From the NCBI GenBank assembly GCA_964653235.1, contig CAZZCP010000012.1:1-43947 (forward strand): a stretch of DNA of 43,947 nucleotides. The letters are read 5' to 3'. The stretch is from CAZZCP01 sp964653235. GTDB taxonomy: Bacteria; Bdellovibrionota; Bdellovibrionia; Bdellovibrionales; UBA840. Under the pieces are notes generated by a model. It searched no databases. It saw nothing but the letters and a program-made list of their open reading frames with translations, and was not told the origin of the DNA. This document shows, piece by piece, positions 25,443 to 34,554 of the stretch. Position 1 is the stretch's first letter. Every line of letters starts with the position of its first letter. Made by a program: the position numbers and the translations under genes.

Positions 25443-26153
25443 CTATTTCACAATGAACTTGTACATATAGGCAATACCGCCGCTCAAAGACTTGTACTCG
25501 CCCGAAGAGTAAGAATTGCAAGATAAAACAAAGTCTACAAATTCTTGTCTGCATGGAAACTTCGAAGAAGAAGTCTGCAAGTATTCATAAGACTCTTTAC
25601 TTCCTGAAACCAAGCCACCGATTCTTGGTAATAATAGTTCTGAATACAAATTATATACCTGGCGAAAGCCAATGATATCGGGCTGGCCAAACTCTAGTAC
25701 CATAACAACTCCGCCCGATCGAGTGACTCGAGCCAACTCTTTCATTGCTTTTAAAGGCTCTTCAACATTGCGAATTCCGAACGAAATACTACTGATATCA
25801 AATTCATCTTCTTTGTAGTTTAAATGGGTCACATCAGCTTGAGCAAATTCAATATCAAGTTGCTTTTTTTGAGCCTTTCCTGGAGCAGGAGCCAGCATTT
25901 CTTTACAAAAATCTGTACCAACAACTCGCCCCGATTTGACTTTCTTTTTAAACTCTATAGCCAAATCACCGGTACCGGTTGCACAATCTAAGACACTGTC
26001 ACCAGGTTTTGCCCCTGAATAAGATACTAGTTTTTTTCTCCATAAATGATGAATGCCAAAAGACAATACACTATTGGCTTGATCATATTTAGGAGCAACT
26101 TCTTGAAAGATCTGCTGGATCTTGTCGGCTTTCGGCCCTTGTATTGGGTTCAT
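25443..26153 (-). CDS. menG: Demethylmenaquinone C-methyltransferase
   Basis: A 236-residue UbiE/MenG-type SAM methyltransferase that adds the final methyl group to demethylmenaquinone. The sequence shows IFQEVAPKYDQANSVLSFG, the SAM-binding motif VLDCATGTGDLAI, and the family signatures SFGIRNVEEPLKAMKE and VLEFGQP. Its start (ATG 26153, with an AAGGAGC ribosome site) lies inside the aroF coding region, a 65-nt same-strand overlap. Because menaquinone genes sit immediately on the other side of the divergent promoter, MenG is preferred over UbiE. Confidence 0.93.
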   Translation of the reverse strand: MNPIQGPKADKIQQIFQEVAPKYDQANSVLSFGIHHLWRKKLVSYSGAKPGDSVLDCATGTGDLAIEFKKKVKSGRVVGTDFCKEMLAPAPGKAQKKQLDIEFAQADVTHLNYKEDEFDISSISFGIRNVEEPLKAMKELARVTRSGGVVMVLEFGQPDIIGFRQVYNLYSELLLPRIGGLVSGSKESYEYLQTSSSKFPCRQEFVDFVLSCNSYSSGEYKSLSGGIAYMYKFIVK

Positions 26154-26937
26154 TGATTGCTCCTTGCATTAGATGAGGGTAGAGTCTGCGGATTTGCGAA
26201 ATCAAATTTTTATACATATTAAAATCAATAGCTTGTCTTGAATCCGATAAAGCCTTTTCAGGAAAAGGATGAACTTCAACCATCAAACCATCGGCTCCAG
26301 CAGCAATTGCAGCCATACTCATCGGTAAAACGAGTTCACGTAGACCGGTTCCATGAGATGGATCAACCACTATCGGAAGCTCTGAGTTTTCTTTTAAATA
26401 TGCAACACTTCCCAAATCGAGAACATTTCGAGTTTTATTATCAAAACCGCGGATTCCTCTTTCGCAAAGAACCAGATTATGATTTCCACCATTTAAAACA
26501 TAGTCGGCCGCTTTGAGCCACTCATCGATCGTTGCAGAAAAACCACGCTTTAATAGTACTGCTTTATTGCTACGGCCCAATTCTTTCAACAAACTGTAAT
26601 TGTACATATTGCGAGAACCGACTTGAAATATATCAACGATTTCATCGAGCTCTTCGATTTGTCTTGGATCAGTGACCTCAGTAATAAAATCCATTTCGGT
26701 GCTACTTTTCACCTTTTCAACGATTGGAAAAGCAGCATCTTCTAATCCTTGAAAGCTATCCGGAGAAGTGCGCAGCTTGTAAATTCCGCCGCGAAGAATA
26801 TCTCCTCCCACTTCTTTGATCCATGTTGCAGTATCGAGAAACTGCTTCTCACTTTCAATCGAACAAGGACCCGCAGTAACAACAAAGTTACCTCCACCGA
26901 TTTTCTTTTTACCAAACTCTACAATTTTGTGTTTCAT
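26089..26937 (-). CDS. aroF: 3-deoxy-7-phosphoheptulonate (DAHP) synthase, first step of the shikimate pathway
   Basis: A 282-residue class I-beta (KDOPS-like) DAHP synthase, which condenses phosphoenolpyruvate with erythrose 4-phosphate. Motifs: VTAGPCSIES, LRGGIYKLRTSPDSFQG, FQVGSRNMYN, LLKRGFSAT, LCERGIRGFD, VDPSHGTG and ADGLMVEVHPFPE. The length equals the catalytic barrel alone, without the extra regulatory domain of some homologues, so feedback control may be absent or supplied elsewhere. It is divergent from menF and upstream of menG, with an AAGGA ribosome site about 8 nt before ATG. It feeds chorismate, the substrate of MenF. Confidence 0.92.
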   Translation of the reverse strand: MKHKIVEFGKKKIGGGNFVVTAGPCSIESEKQFLDTATWIKEVGGDILRGGIYKLRTSPDSFQGLEDAAFPIVEKVKSSTEMDFITEVTDPRQIEELDEIVDIFQVGSRNMYNYSLLKELGRSNKAVLLKRGFSATIDEWLKAADYVLNGGNHNLVLCERGIRGFDNKTRNVLDLGSVAYLKENSELPIVVDPSHGTGLRELVLPMSMAAIAAGADGLMVEVHPFPEKALSDSRQAIDFNMYKNLISQIRRLYPHLMQGAINEPNTRAESRQDPADLSRSCS

Positions 26938-26995
26938 ATTGCTAAATCCTTGTTTTTCTATATGTATATTCTATAGAAAGAAACAAAAGGATAGA
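26938..26995. promoter_or_regulatory. 58-bp divergent promoter region between aroF-menG and the men operon
   Basis: The stretch is AT-rich and must hold both divergent promoters. It contains CTATA...TATAG arms (ctatatgtatattctatag) that could supply -10 hexamers on both strands. No TTGACA-like -35 box is convincing. Ribosome sites AAAAGGAT (menF) and AAGGA (aroF) lie at the two ends. Confidence 0.4.
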
Positions 26996-28030
26996 ATGTT
27001 GACGCATGACAATATAAGGAATGCCCTGTTAGTGCACAGCTTTACTCTAGCCCCTCTGACTCCAAGTAGTTTTATCTTTGCTTTTGAGCGATCTGACAAC
27101 AAAAAAACAAATTTTGAAATCCATGCGCCCTATTTTGATACAGATCAATTTGAACAGAAAATTGGTTTTTTAAACTGTCTTGAAATGAGCAAAGATAGCA
27201 TATTGAACGTGCTACAAGAAATCGAAACTCTAAAACCTGAATTTTCTTGGCAAAGATCTCGGCGCGAAGACTTTGAAGATGACTTTGTTCAAATTAAACA
27301 AAGAATTGAAAGAAAAGAAAGACTCAAACTCGTTGCTTATTCAGAAAGTCTTTGTAAGAAAGAAATACAGCGAAAAGAGATACTCTATTTATTAAAAAAT
27401 GCTTTAGCCTGCCATAATGAGCTTTATCCTTATGCTTTCGTTCTAGAAAATGAGGGTATGATTGGATTGAGCCCCGAGATACTATGGCAAAAGCAAGGTA
27501 AAGAAATCTTCTCTTATGCCCTGGCAGGTAGCGCTACAGTAGATCGTGCTCAAGAAGAATTCTTGCAAGATCCGAAAGAGAATAAAGAGCACCAATGGGT
27601 CATTCAAGACATACTAGAGAGAACCCAAAATCTTGCAGATGCAGAAAAAGGCAAAACAGAAGTTGTCAACTTTGGCAACATACAACACCTTAGAACTAAA
27701 ATATCTTTTAAAAATGCAAAGAGCACAAAACTCTATGATTGGTTAAAAGTACTTCATCCTACTGCTGCTTTAGGTGGCTACCCGTCTTTTCATGTGCTCA
27801 AAGAACTTCGCCAACAAAAAAGCCGCCAACATGTTTTTCGTCATGGAGCCCCTTTTGCTTACGAGTGGAAAGACCAGGCAATCTCTCTGGTTGCCATTCG
27901 AAATCTGCAATGGGTAGAAAATATGTGTATCCTTGCTAGTGGTTGTGGAATTGTACAAGAGAGTCAAATCGATAAAGAGTGGCAAGAGTTACAACTTAAG
28001 AAGAACAGCATTTTGGAGTATTTGCTTTGA
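26996..28030 (+). CDS. menF: Isochorismate synthase
   Basis: A 344-residue chorismate-binding enzyme that converts chorismate to isochorismate, the first menaquinone step. Visible motifs: LSPEILWQKQGKEIFSYALAGS, DPKENKEHQWVIQDI (Glu-His pair binding Mg), LHPTAALGGYPS, LVAIRN, and ASGCGIVQESQIDKEWQEL with the second Mg-binding Glu. It is shorter than many MenF (about 430 residues), mainly at the N-terminus. The start is ATG 26996, preceded by AAAAGGAT at good spacing. It is the first gene of menF-D-H-A-C-E. Confidence 0.9.
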   Translation: MLTHDNIRNALLVHSFTLAPLTPSSFIFAFERSDNKKTNFEIHAPYFDTDQFEQKIGFLNCLEMSKDSILNVLQEIETLKPEFSWQRSRREDFEDDFVQIKQRIERKERLKLVAYSESLCKKEIQRKEILYLLKNALACHNELYPYAFVLENEGMIGLSPEILWQKQGKEIFSYALAGSATVDRAQEEFLQDPKENKEHQWVIQDILERTQNLADAEKGKTEVVNFGNIQHLRTKISFKNAKSTKLYDWLKVLHPTAALGGYPSFHVLKELRQQKSRQHVFRHGAPFAYEWKDQAISLVAIRNLQWVENMCILASGCGIVQESQIDKEWQELQLKKNSILEYLL

Positions 28031-29565
28031 TCAATCGAAAACGTGCAGAACAAATTCTAATGCAACTTCGAGAATGGAATGTTGATAGCATTTGCCTTTG
28101 TGCTGGAGGTAGAAATGCTCCCTTTGTTGAAGCTTTGATTGATACTGATTTTAAGGTATATACTTTTTTTGATGAAAGAGCTGCCTCCTTCTTTGCTTTA
28201 GGAAGAAGTAAATCGACAAACAAAGCTTGCGCAGTAATAACAACCTCGGGCACAGCCGTTGCCGAGCTATTGCCTGCTTGTATAGAAGCCTACTACTCTC
28301 ATTTACCCGTGGTTTTTATAAGTGGAGACCGACCAGAGATTTTACGTGGTACCAACGCACCACAAACAATTGAACAAAGTATAATATTGCAAGACTATGC
28401 TCGAGTTTACGATATCATGGCTCATCAAGAGGTACCGAGAATTCAGTGGAACCAAATTGGACCACTGCACATTAACATATGCTTTGATGAGCCTCTGATT
28501 GAAACCGTGCAAGCGATTCACTTTGATGCTTGCCCTTTGGTTCAAGAAAATGAAAAAGTGATCGGTTTAAAGAATGCTCAAGAATTTGTACTCAAGCATC
28601 GAAAACCCCTTGTTATTTTAGGTAAAATTCCAAAGACTGATAAAAAAACAGTCAAAGAATTGCTTTTATATTGGCAAAGACCGCTCTATATCGAGGCTGC
28701 CAGTGGTCTAAGAGAAGATTCTGATTTGCAAGAACTTGCTTTCAAAGCGGGTGACTTTTATTTAAGCCATTCCAGTTTTTATCAAGAATGGGACTCTATC
28801 TTGCGAATTGGCGATGTACCTACTTGTGGCTTTTGGCGCTTACTGGATCTTAAAAAAGTGGAACTTCCCGTTTTACATATCACCAACAAAAAATTTCTAG
28901 GTATGCGCTATGGTGAGCTGCTTTATGGAAATATTTCGAATGTGCTTCGCGATCTAAATGCCAATTTTTCTTCTGTATCAGAGTCATTTGCTTTGCAACA
29001 AAACAATCTTCACGCCCAACTACAGAAGCTGTTTGAAAGCCACCCCGAATCGGAACCTGCATGGATCTATAAAATTTCTACCCAGATTTCGCATCATGAT
29101 CACATTTATTTGGGCAACAGTATGCCGATTCGCACTTGGGATTTGGCAGCGCAAACAAACACTTCATTTTCTTCTGTAGAAAGCAATCGAGGAGCCAACG
29201 GTATCGATGGGCAGCTCAGTACTTTCTATGGATTTGCCAAAGATATCTCTTGGGCTGTTTTGGGTGACTTAACTTTGCTCTATGATAGCAATGCCCCTTG
29301 GATTCTGCACCAGATCAATGCAAAAACAAGAGTGGTTTGTATTAATAACTTTGGCGGCAGAATCTTTGAACGAAAATTTAAAAAAGATTTGTATAAAAAC
29401 ATACACTCCATCGAATTTGAATCTTGGTCTAAGATGTGGAAACTTGAATATTATAAAAACCCGTCGCACTTTCAATTTGATCAAGATCATTGCTTCATTG
29501 AGATACAACCAGATCTCAAACAAACCAAAGACTTTTACGATGAGTATGAGGAGATGAAACTGTGA
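28027..29565 (+). CDS. menD: SEPHCHC synthase (2-succinyl-5-enolpyruvyl-6-hydroxy-3-cyclohexene-1-carboxylate synthase)
   Basis: A 512-residue thiamine-diphosphate enzyme joining 2-oxoglutarate to isochorismate. Visible: LCAGGRNAPFVEAL (where most MenD have PGSRS), ITTSGTAVAELLPACIEAYYSHLPVVFISGDRP, LRGTNAPQTIEQ, and the diphosphate-binding part SNRGANGIDGQLS...GDLTLLYDSN. The start is TTG, four nucleotides overlapping the menF stop, with TTGGAG at suitable distance. The variant first motif is unusual but the rest is typical. Confidence 0.9.
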   Translation: MINRKRAEQILMQLREWNVDSICLCAGGRNAPFVEALIDTDFKVYTFFDERAASFFALGRSKSTNKACAVITTSGTAVAELLPACIEAYYSHLPVVFISGDRPEILRGTNAPQTIEQSIILQDYARVYDIMAHQEVPRIQWNQIGPLHINICFDEPLIETVQAIHFDACPLVQENEKVIGLKNAQEFVLKHRKPLVILGKIPKTDKKTVKELLLYWQRPLYIEAASGLREDSDLQELAFKAGDFYLSHSSFYQEWDSILRIGDVPTCGFWRLLDLKKVELPVLHITNKKFLGMRYGELLYGNISNVLRDLNANFSSVSESFALQQNNLHAQLQKLFESHPESEPAWIYKISTQISHHDHIYLGNSMPIRTWDLAAQTNTSFSSVESNRGANGIDGQLSTFYGFAKDISWAVLGDLTLLYDSNAPWILHQINAKTRVVCINNFGGRIFERKFKKDLYKNIHSIEFESWSKMWKLEYYKNPSHFQFDQDHCFIEIQPDLKQTKDFYDEYEEMKL

Positions 29566-30245
29566 TTTATTCTTTGCATGGTTTTTTTGGCAAAAGTGAT
29601 GACTGGTATCTGTTTGCCGAGTCTCTAAACAGAAAATATGAGCTGGTTTCTCTATGGCAAAAGAGCCACTTGAGTCTTAAAGACTGGGCCAAAGAATTTT
29701 ACAAAACTACAGAAAGTGATTCTATTCTTATAGCTTACTCTATGGGGGGACGTCTTGCACTACACGCCTTAAGAGAAAATCCAAATCACTATCGCGCTGC
29801 TATTTTTTTTTCCACCAATCCTGGACTCATAGAAAATCGAGAAGCACGTCTTGATTGGGAAAAAATGTGGGAAAAGAAAATTCTTCACAATAGCTGGCAA
29901 AGCATTCTAAATGATTGGTACTCTCAAGAGATTTTTCAAAATAAGAGATCGAGCTTCTGGCGCTGCGAGATCGATTTTGAGAGAAAGGCACTGGCTCAAG
30001 CCATGCGCAATTGGGGGCTATCACAACAAGAAGATTTTCGAAAGTTTTTGCAAACATGTAAAATACCTATTTTGTGGGTCACTGGTGAAGAAGATAAGAA
30101 ATTTATGGAGATTCACCAAGAACTCAAAAGTCTTTGCCCCAATATTCATTTTCGCACTTGTATGGCAGGGCATCGCATTCCATGGCAAGCCCATAGCGAA
30201 TGCTTGCAAATTGTAGATGATTTCTTAAAAGGCTATCACCTATGA
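29562..30245 (+). CDS. menH: SHCHC synthase, alpha/beta-hydrolase fold
   Basis: A 227-residue alpha/beta hydrolase that eliminates pyruvate from SEPHCHC in menaquinone synthesis. The oxyanion-hole HGFFG, the nucleophile elbow AYSMGG, the Asp in VTGEEDKKF and the His in MAGHRIPW are all present. The start is GTG overlapping the menD stop by 4 nt. Its position between menD and menA supports the MenH role over a generic hydrolase. Confidence 0.88.
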   Translation: MIYSLHGFFGKSDDWYLFAESLNRKYELVSLWQKSHLSLKDWAKEFYKTTESDSILIAYSMGGRLALHALRENPNHYRAAIFFSTNPGLIENREARLDWEKMWEKKILHNSWQSILNDWYSQEIFQNKRSSFWRCEIDFERKALAQAMRNWGLSQQEDFRKFLQTCKIPILWVTGEEDKKFMEIHQELKSLCPNIHFRTCMAGHRIPWQAHSECLQIVDDFLKGYHL

Positions 30246-31123
30246 GTGCTTGGATTCTAGCTCTCAGACCCAAAACTTTGACTGCTGCTTTCGCTCCAGT
30301 ACTTGTTGCAAGCCTAATTGCTTACAAACAGTTTCCTCAAGATTTTGAATGGATTTATAGTTTTTTAGCCCTTATGACTGCTGTATTTGTTCAAATCGCC
30401 ACCAATTTTAGCAATGATGCTCTCGACTTCATTAAGGGAGCTGACACCGAAACTCGTATTGGTCCGCAGAGAGTCACACAAAGTGGGCTGATTTCAGCTA
30501 AAAATGTTTTAAGGGCTGCCTATCTATGTTTTTTTCTATCTTTTCTTTGCGCCCTGCCTTTGATTTTAAAAGGAGGCACCCTCATTTTAGTTCTTGGAAT
30601 TGTCTCATTGGTCACTGGCTATGCATATACGGGAGGACCTTTTCCGCTCGCTTACAAAGGATTGGGAGATCTTTTTGTCTTTTTATTTTTTGGATGGGTG
30701 GCAAGCCTTGGTCTTTACTATGTTCAAACCATGAGTTTGACTCAGGAAATATGGATTGCAGCCAGTCAAGTTGGGCTTCTGTGCACGGTATTGATCGTGG
30801 TCAACAATCTTAGAGATATTGATGGCGACCGCAAAGTGAATAAAAAAACCTTAGCCGTTCGCCTTGGTAAGAAATTTTCAAAGCTCGAAATTTACACTCT
30901 TTATATTCTTAACTATCTCTTGCATTTCTACTGGCTAGCAGCGGGCTATATTTGGAGTTTTTTATTGCCTCTACTCGCTGCTCCACTCGCCATTTTGGTT
31001 TGCTACAAAATTGCAAAAACAGAGCCCAGCCCAATTTACAACCAATATCTAGCACAAACAGCTGCAGTGCATATGTTGTTTTCACTCCTTCTTAGTATAG
31101 GATTTTATTTAGATGGAAATTAA
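30242..31123 (+). CDS. menA: 1,4-dihydroxy-2-naphthoate prenyltransferase
   Basis: A 293-residue UbiA-superfamily integral membrane protein (about nine helices) that attaches the polyprenyl chain to the naphthoate ring. The two Asp-rich motifs are visible: NDALDFIKGADTETRIGPQR and NNLRDIDGDRKVNKKTLAVRLG. It overlaps menH by 4 nt (ATGA) and menC by 11 nt. The prenyl donor is probably made by the synthase at 33622. Confidence 0.93.
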   Translation: MSAWILALRPKTLTAAFAPVLVASLIAYKQFPQDFEWIYSFLALMTAVFVQIATNFSNDALDFIKGADTETRIGPQRVTQSGLISAKNVLRAAYLCFFLSFLCALPLILKGGTLILVLGIVSLVTGYAYTGGPFPLAYKGLGDLFVFLFFGWVASLGLYYVQTMSLTQEIWIAASQVGLLCTVLIVVNNLRDIDGDRKVNKKTLAVRLGKKFSKLEIYTLYILNYLLHFYWLAAGYIWSFLLPLLAAPLAILVCYKIAKTEPSPIYNQYLAQTAAVHMLFSLLLSIGFYLDGN

Positions 31124-32081
31124 AATCTCTCCCTATGAACTTATAGCCAATACTTCTCTAAACGCAAAGTCAGAGAGCGATGCTCGAAAAGGCATCCTGC
31201 TTCGCTATGAACACGAGTCTGAGGTCGGCTATTCTTGTTTAAACACTTGGCCCGAACTGGGCGACCCAGAGCTCGATGAAATTCTTGCTCGCTACAAGAA
31301 AGATGGCTTTCAACACAGCCTGCTAAAAACCGCGCTTTTCTTTGCCAAAAGAGATGCAAAGGCTCGCGCCCAAGGGCTTAACTTACTCAAAGGCATTGAT
31401 TTACCAGCATCTCATTTTCCGCTTGGTAGCCGCAGAAACAAGCTACCCAAGATCGCTCAAGAGTTTCATGTCTGGAAAATCAAAGTTGGCAAAGACCCTG
31501 AACAAGAAGCACAAGAATTGTTAAAACTGCATGAAGAAACCAATAAAAATATTGAATGGCGCTTAGATGCCAACGAAAGCTGGACGCAAAAAGAATGGGA
31601 AACTTTCATCATGCAATTTGTCGATGCGAAACATCGAATACAGTTTATTGAAGATCCTTTTACTTTCAGTCACAAAAAGTGGCGTGAGTCACAAGAACAG
31701 ACTAAAGTTGCTTTTGCGCTTGATAGACAACTGCATCTTGAAGATGCCGAACTTGAACATGTAATGGTTCTTAAGCCTGCAATACATCATTACGAATCTT
31801 TCTTGATCCCCTTTTGCCGAAAAAGTAAGAGCTTTTTTATTACCGACTATATGGGGCACCCACTGGGGCAAGTACAAGCCGCTTGGGTTGCGGGGAATCT
31901 TAAAAAAGACTTTCGCAACAAAATATTGAGTTGCGGTTACCTGAGTCATTTTCTTTTTGAGCCTAATCTTTATTCCGATATGCTACGAGTTGAGAAAGAA
32001 AAATTGATACCGCGAAAAAATCAATTTGGTTTTGGCTTTGATGAAATATTGGAGAAAGAAAATTGGATTGCCATTCCATAG
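31113..32081 (+). CDS. menC: o-Succinylbenzoate synthase
   Basis: A 322-residue enolase-superfamily enzyme that dehydrates SHCHC to o-succinylbenzoate. Motifs include KIKVGKD (general acid-base Lys), WRLDANESW (metal-binding Asp), IQFIEDPF (metal-binding Glu), ALDRQL (metal-binding Asp) and VLKPAI (second Lys). The downstream menE overlaps its end by 19 nt. It is in the middle of the men operon, which secures the assignment. Confidence 0.88.
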   Translation: MEIKISPYELIANTSLNAKSESDARKGILLRYEHESEVGYSCLNTWPELGDPELDEILARYKKDGFQHSLLKTALFFAKRDAKARAQGLNLLKGIDLPASHFPLGSRRNKLPKIAQEFHVWKIKVGKDPEQEAQELLKLHEETNKNIEWRLDANESWTQKEWETFIMQFVDAKHRIQFIEDPFTFSHKKWRESQEQTKVAFALDRQLHLEDAELEHVMVLKPAIHHYESFLIPFCRKSKSFFITDYMGHPLGQVQAAWVAGNLKKDFRNKILSCGYLSHFLFEPNLYSDMLRVEKEKLIPRKNQFGFGFDEILEKENWIAIP

Positions 32082-33088
32082 TCAATTGGAAAACCGGAGA
32101 GCATCACCTCCACCTTCCTTCTGAATACCCAAAAACAAATCAAGAACTCTTTTACATTCCAAGCTCAGGAACTACAAGTAAGCACAATTATGTAGGCCAC
32201 AGCATTGAAGGCTTTTTAGAATCTGCAAAAACTGTAAATTCATTTCTAGGTCTTGATCAAAATGATCAATGGGCGGTGATGCTTCCTGATACCAGTGTTG
32301 CCACTCTTGCAATACATGCCAGAGCCTATTTATCAGCTGCTAAAATTAGTAATTTGAATTCTGACACAAGTGTTGTTTCTATGGTCCCAACTCAACTCTA
32401 TGACCTTTGCCAAAAACCTGATGTCTTACCAAGTCAATCACTTCGTTACGTCTTAGTTGGCGGTGCTCACCTTAGGCCAGAGCTGTATTTTAGAGCACGT
32501 AAAATCGGCTGGCCGGTTTTGCCGACCTTCGGCAGTACAGAACTTGCATCAAGTATTGCCATTGCCTCTCCTGAAAGTCTAAAAAATCCTCAAGAGTATC
32601 CAAGATTGCAAATACTAGAGCACATTGAAGTACGCAGTGATGATCATGACCAGCTCTCCTTTCGCTCAAAATCGCTATTTCAGCACAGTGTTCGTAAAGT
32701 CAGCCCTTCGGAATTTGAAATACAAGAGCCGAAGCCAGGTGAGTTTTGGCAAAGTCAAGATTTTGGCAATGTGACTGAAAATCATATTGAAGTCTATGGC
32801 CGCAAACAAGACTTCGCGATTCGCAATGGTTGGAATATCAACCTACACCTACTTGAACAGCGAGTTGCAGAGCAATTTCAAATCGATAACTTTTGTTTGC
32901 TTGCTCTCGATGATGAGCGCCAAGGAGCTAAAATAGTATTGGTTCATGAAGATTTGCTTGAAGCCAATGCCATTTTAAACTGGAAGCCGCAAGAAGGTAG
33001 AATCGATCAAGTTCTTAAAGTAGACAAACTTCCGCGAAACTCCATGGGAAAGATACTAAAAAAACAACTGATCGAAACTTTGAGTTAG
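32063..33088 (+). CDS. menE: o-Succinylbenzoate-CoA ligase (short form)
   Basis: A 341-residue acyl-adenylate-forming enzyme that activates o-succinylbenzoate with CoA. The ATP-loop SSGTTSK, VLVGGAHLRPELYFRARKIGWPVLPTFGSTELAS and the catalytic Lys in PRNSMGKILKK are present. It is about 100 residues shorter than typical MenE, mostly because the N-terminal region before the ATP loop is reduced. The start is TTG 32063 with GGAGAAAG upstream. It overlaps menC by 19 nt and ends with a 4-nt overlap against the convergent thioesterase. Confidence 0.87.
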   Translation: MDCHSIVNWKTGEHHLHLPSEYPKTNQELFYIPSSGTTSKHNYVGHSIEGFLESAKTVNSFLGLDQNDQWAVMLPDTSVATLAIHARAYLSAAKISNLNSDTSVVSMVPTQLYDLCQKPDVLPSQSLRYVLVGGAHLRPELYFRARKIGWPVLPTFGSTELASSIAIASPESLKNPQEYPRLQILEHIEVRSDDHDQLSFRSKSLFQHSVRKVSPSEFEIQEPKPGEFWQSQDFGNVTENHIEVYGRKQDFAIRNGWNINLHLLEQRVAEQFQIDNFCLLALDDERQGAKIVLVHEDLLEANAILNWKPQEGRIDQVLKVDKLPRNSMGKILKKQLIETLS

Positions 33089-33492
33089 ACTTTGTATCTT
33101 TGCAATGCCGATTTTACTTCACTCGGAGTGGCTCTCTTTTGAGAGCTTTTCTTATCAACAAATACATGCAAACTATGAATTTGAAAGTAGATATCCTCTC
33201 CATGAAAAATTCTAGTATGCAAAGCAAAAGAACTTTCTCCCATTTGTTGAACCAAGAGCTTAGAAACATACTTTTGCCCGGCATAGACTGGGCGAAAGTA
33301 TTCGATATCAAATTTTTTTAATGGAACAGCCCATTCCGGGTTTTGAAACCAATTTTGCCAAGAAAACCCCATCTCTTGAACAAAAGCCTCATAGGTTCGA
33401 TGAAACAAATCTCCAGCCCGAGCAAAAAACAAAACCCCAGCTGGGTCACATTCATAAAAATACACTTCTAGTTCTTTCTGAAATTCAGCCAT
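33085..33492 (-). CDS. menI: 4HBT-fold thioesterase, probable DHNA-CoA hydrolase
   Basis: A 135-residue hot-dog-fold acyl-CoA thioesterase. The family's catalytic segment is clear (VYFYECDPAGVLFFARAGDLFHRTYEAF, abbreviated: ECDPAG with the catalytic Asp, then FARAGDLFH), followed by the substrate-contact strand FDIEYFRPVYAGQKY. DHNA-CoA thioesterases of this subfamily release 1,4-dihydroxy-2-naphthoate. Position beside menE and the otherwise complete pathway favour MenI, but other acyl-CoA substrates are possible. ATG 33492 is preferred; a GTG at 33513 is an alternative. Confidence 0.75.
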   Translation of the reverse strand: MAEFQKELEVYFYECDPAGVLFFARAGDLFHRTYEAFVQEMGFSWQNWFQNPEWAVPLKKFDIEYFRPVYAGQKYVSKLLVQQMGESSFALHTRIFHGEDIYFQIHSLHVFVDKKSSQKRATPSEVKSALQRYKV

Positions 33493-33621
33493 AAGCCATT
33501 CTAAAACTTGCACAAAAAGAGTAAAGCTTTTTGAAACAGCTGCATTGCATCTTCTTATTGAGTTTCTTGCTTTTTTTTCGTTTCCTGCACAATATGAAGC
33601 TTTCTATATTGAGGGTTCATA

Positions 33622-34554
33622 ATGGAAATCGACATCGAAAAAGATTTTCCTAGTCACTTGCCTAAACTTCGCAATCTTTATGAAGACTTGTTTGCAGGTG
33701 GCAAAGGTTTTCGCGCTCGCTTGGTCTCTGAGGTAAGCGAGTATTTTGATCACTCCCAAGAAAATATTGATCTACTTTGTCGAAGCGTCGAATATATGCA
33801 CAACGCAAGCCTTTTGCACGATGATTTAATTGATCAATCACCGCTTCGGCGCAACAAAACCTCTGCATGGCTTAAATACAGTGCCGAATATGCTGTCTTG
33901 GCTGGAGATTTTTTGCTAGCTCGGGTGATCTATCTTTTAAGCCAAACTGGTAACTTAAAACTGGTTGAATACACTTCTGTTGCAATCGGCCAATTGGTTG
34001 AAGGAGAATGGCTCCAAGATGCAGTCATAGAGGAGAAAAACCGAAGTCTTGAAAAACTAAATCTTGTGCACGACCGTAAAACTTCATCACTGATTAAATG
34101 GTGCTTGCGAGCTCCTTTTTATCTTGAAAATCAGAATGAGCCCAAACTTCATGAACTACTTGATCTGATTGGCAGCCAACTTGGAATTCTTTTTCAAAGA
34201 GCCGATGATTTGCTCGATTTTAATATCCGCAATCAAGAAGGCAAAGCTCTATTGGGAGACTTAAAGTCAGGCTATTTCAATTCGGTCGCCTGTCACCTGG
34301 CTACAGATTTAAAAGAAGCACAAATTCAAGATTTCTTTCAAATTAAAGAAATTCACGAGCTTGAAGAATTTTTTGGAAATGAGTATCAGAAAAAAATCGA
34401 AGAATTTGACGCAATGAATTTTGATTACATCAGAAGTTATCAAGAAAATTTAAAACGACTAAAAGAAGTTTTATCTGAACAAAAGAAGCCCCTGATTGAA
34501 AAACTGGAGCTTCTTCCAGATTTATTGTATTGGCGAAAATTACCAATATCTTAG
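33622..34554 (+). CDS. Polyprenyl diphosphate synthase (long-chain, for the menaquinone tail)
   Basis: A 310-residue trans-isoprenyl synthase. FARM motif LLHDDLIDQSPLRRNKTS (DDxxD), GDFLLARVIYLLS, the GQLVEGEW segment and SARM motif FQRADDLLDF are visible, with GGKGFRARL at the N-terminus. Long-chain type (hepta/octaprenyl) is inferred from the small residues before FARM and the men context. A GAGGG ribosome site precedes ATG. The end overlaps a small convergent ORF by 4 nt. Confidence 0.9.
   Translation: MEIDIEKDFPSHLPKLRNLYEDLFAGGKGFRARLVSEVSEYFDHSQENIDLLCRSVEYMHNASLLHDDLIDQSPLRRNKTSAWLKYSAEYAVLAGDFLLARVIYLLSQTGNLKLVEYTSVAIGQLVEGEWLQDAVIEEKNRSLEKLNLVHDRKTSSLIKWCLRAPFYLENQNEPKLHELLDLIGSQLGILFQRADDLLDFNIRNQEGKALLGDLKSGYFNSVACHLATDLKEAQIQDFFQIKEIHELEEFFGNEYQKKIEEFDAMNFDYIRSYQENLKRLKEVLSEQKKPLIEKLELLPDLLYWRKLPIS

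Noticed and set aside
26816..26995. N-terminal extension of menF overlapping aroF on the other strand
   Set aside because: The extra 60 residues are unlike MenF and lie inside aroF; ATG 26996 has a good ribosome site.
27996..28253. Minus-strand open frames opposite menD and menF
   Set aside because: They overlap well-supported biosynthetic genes, have no ribosome sites and no recognisable domains.
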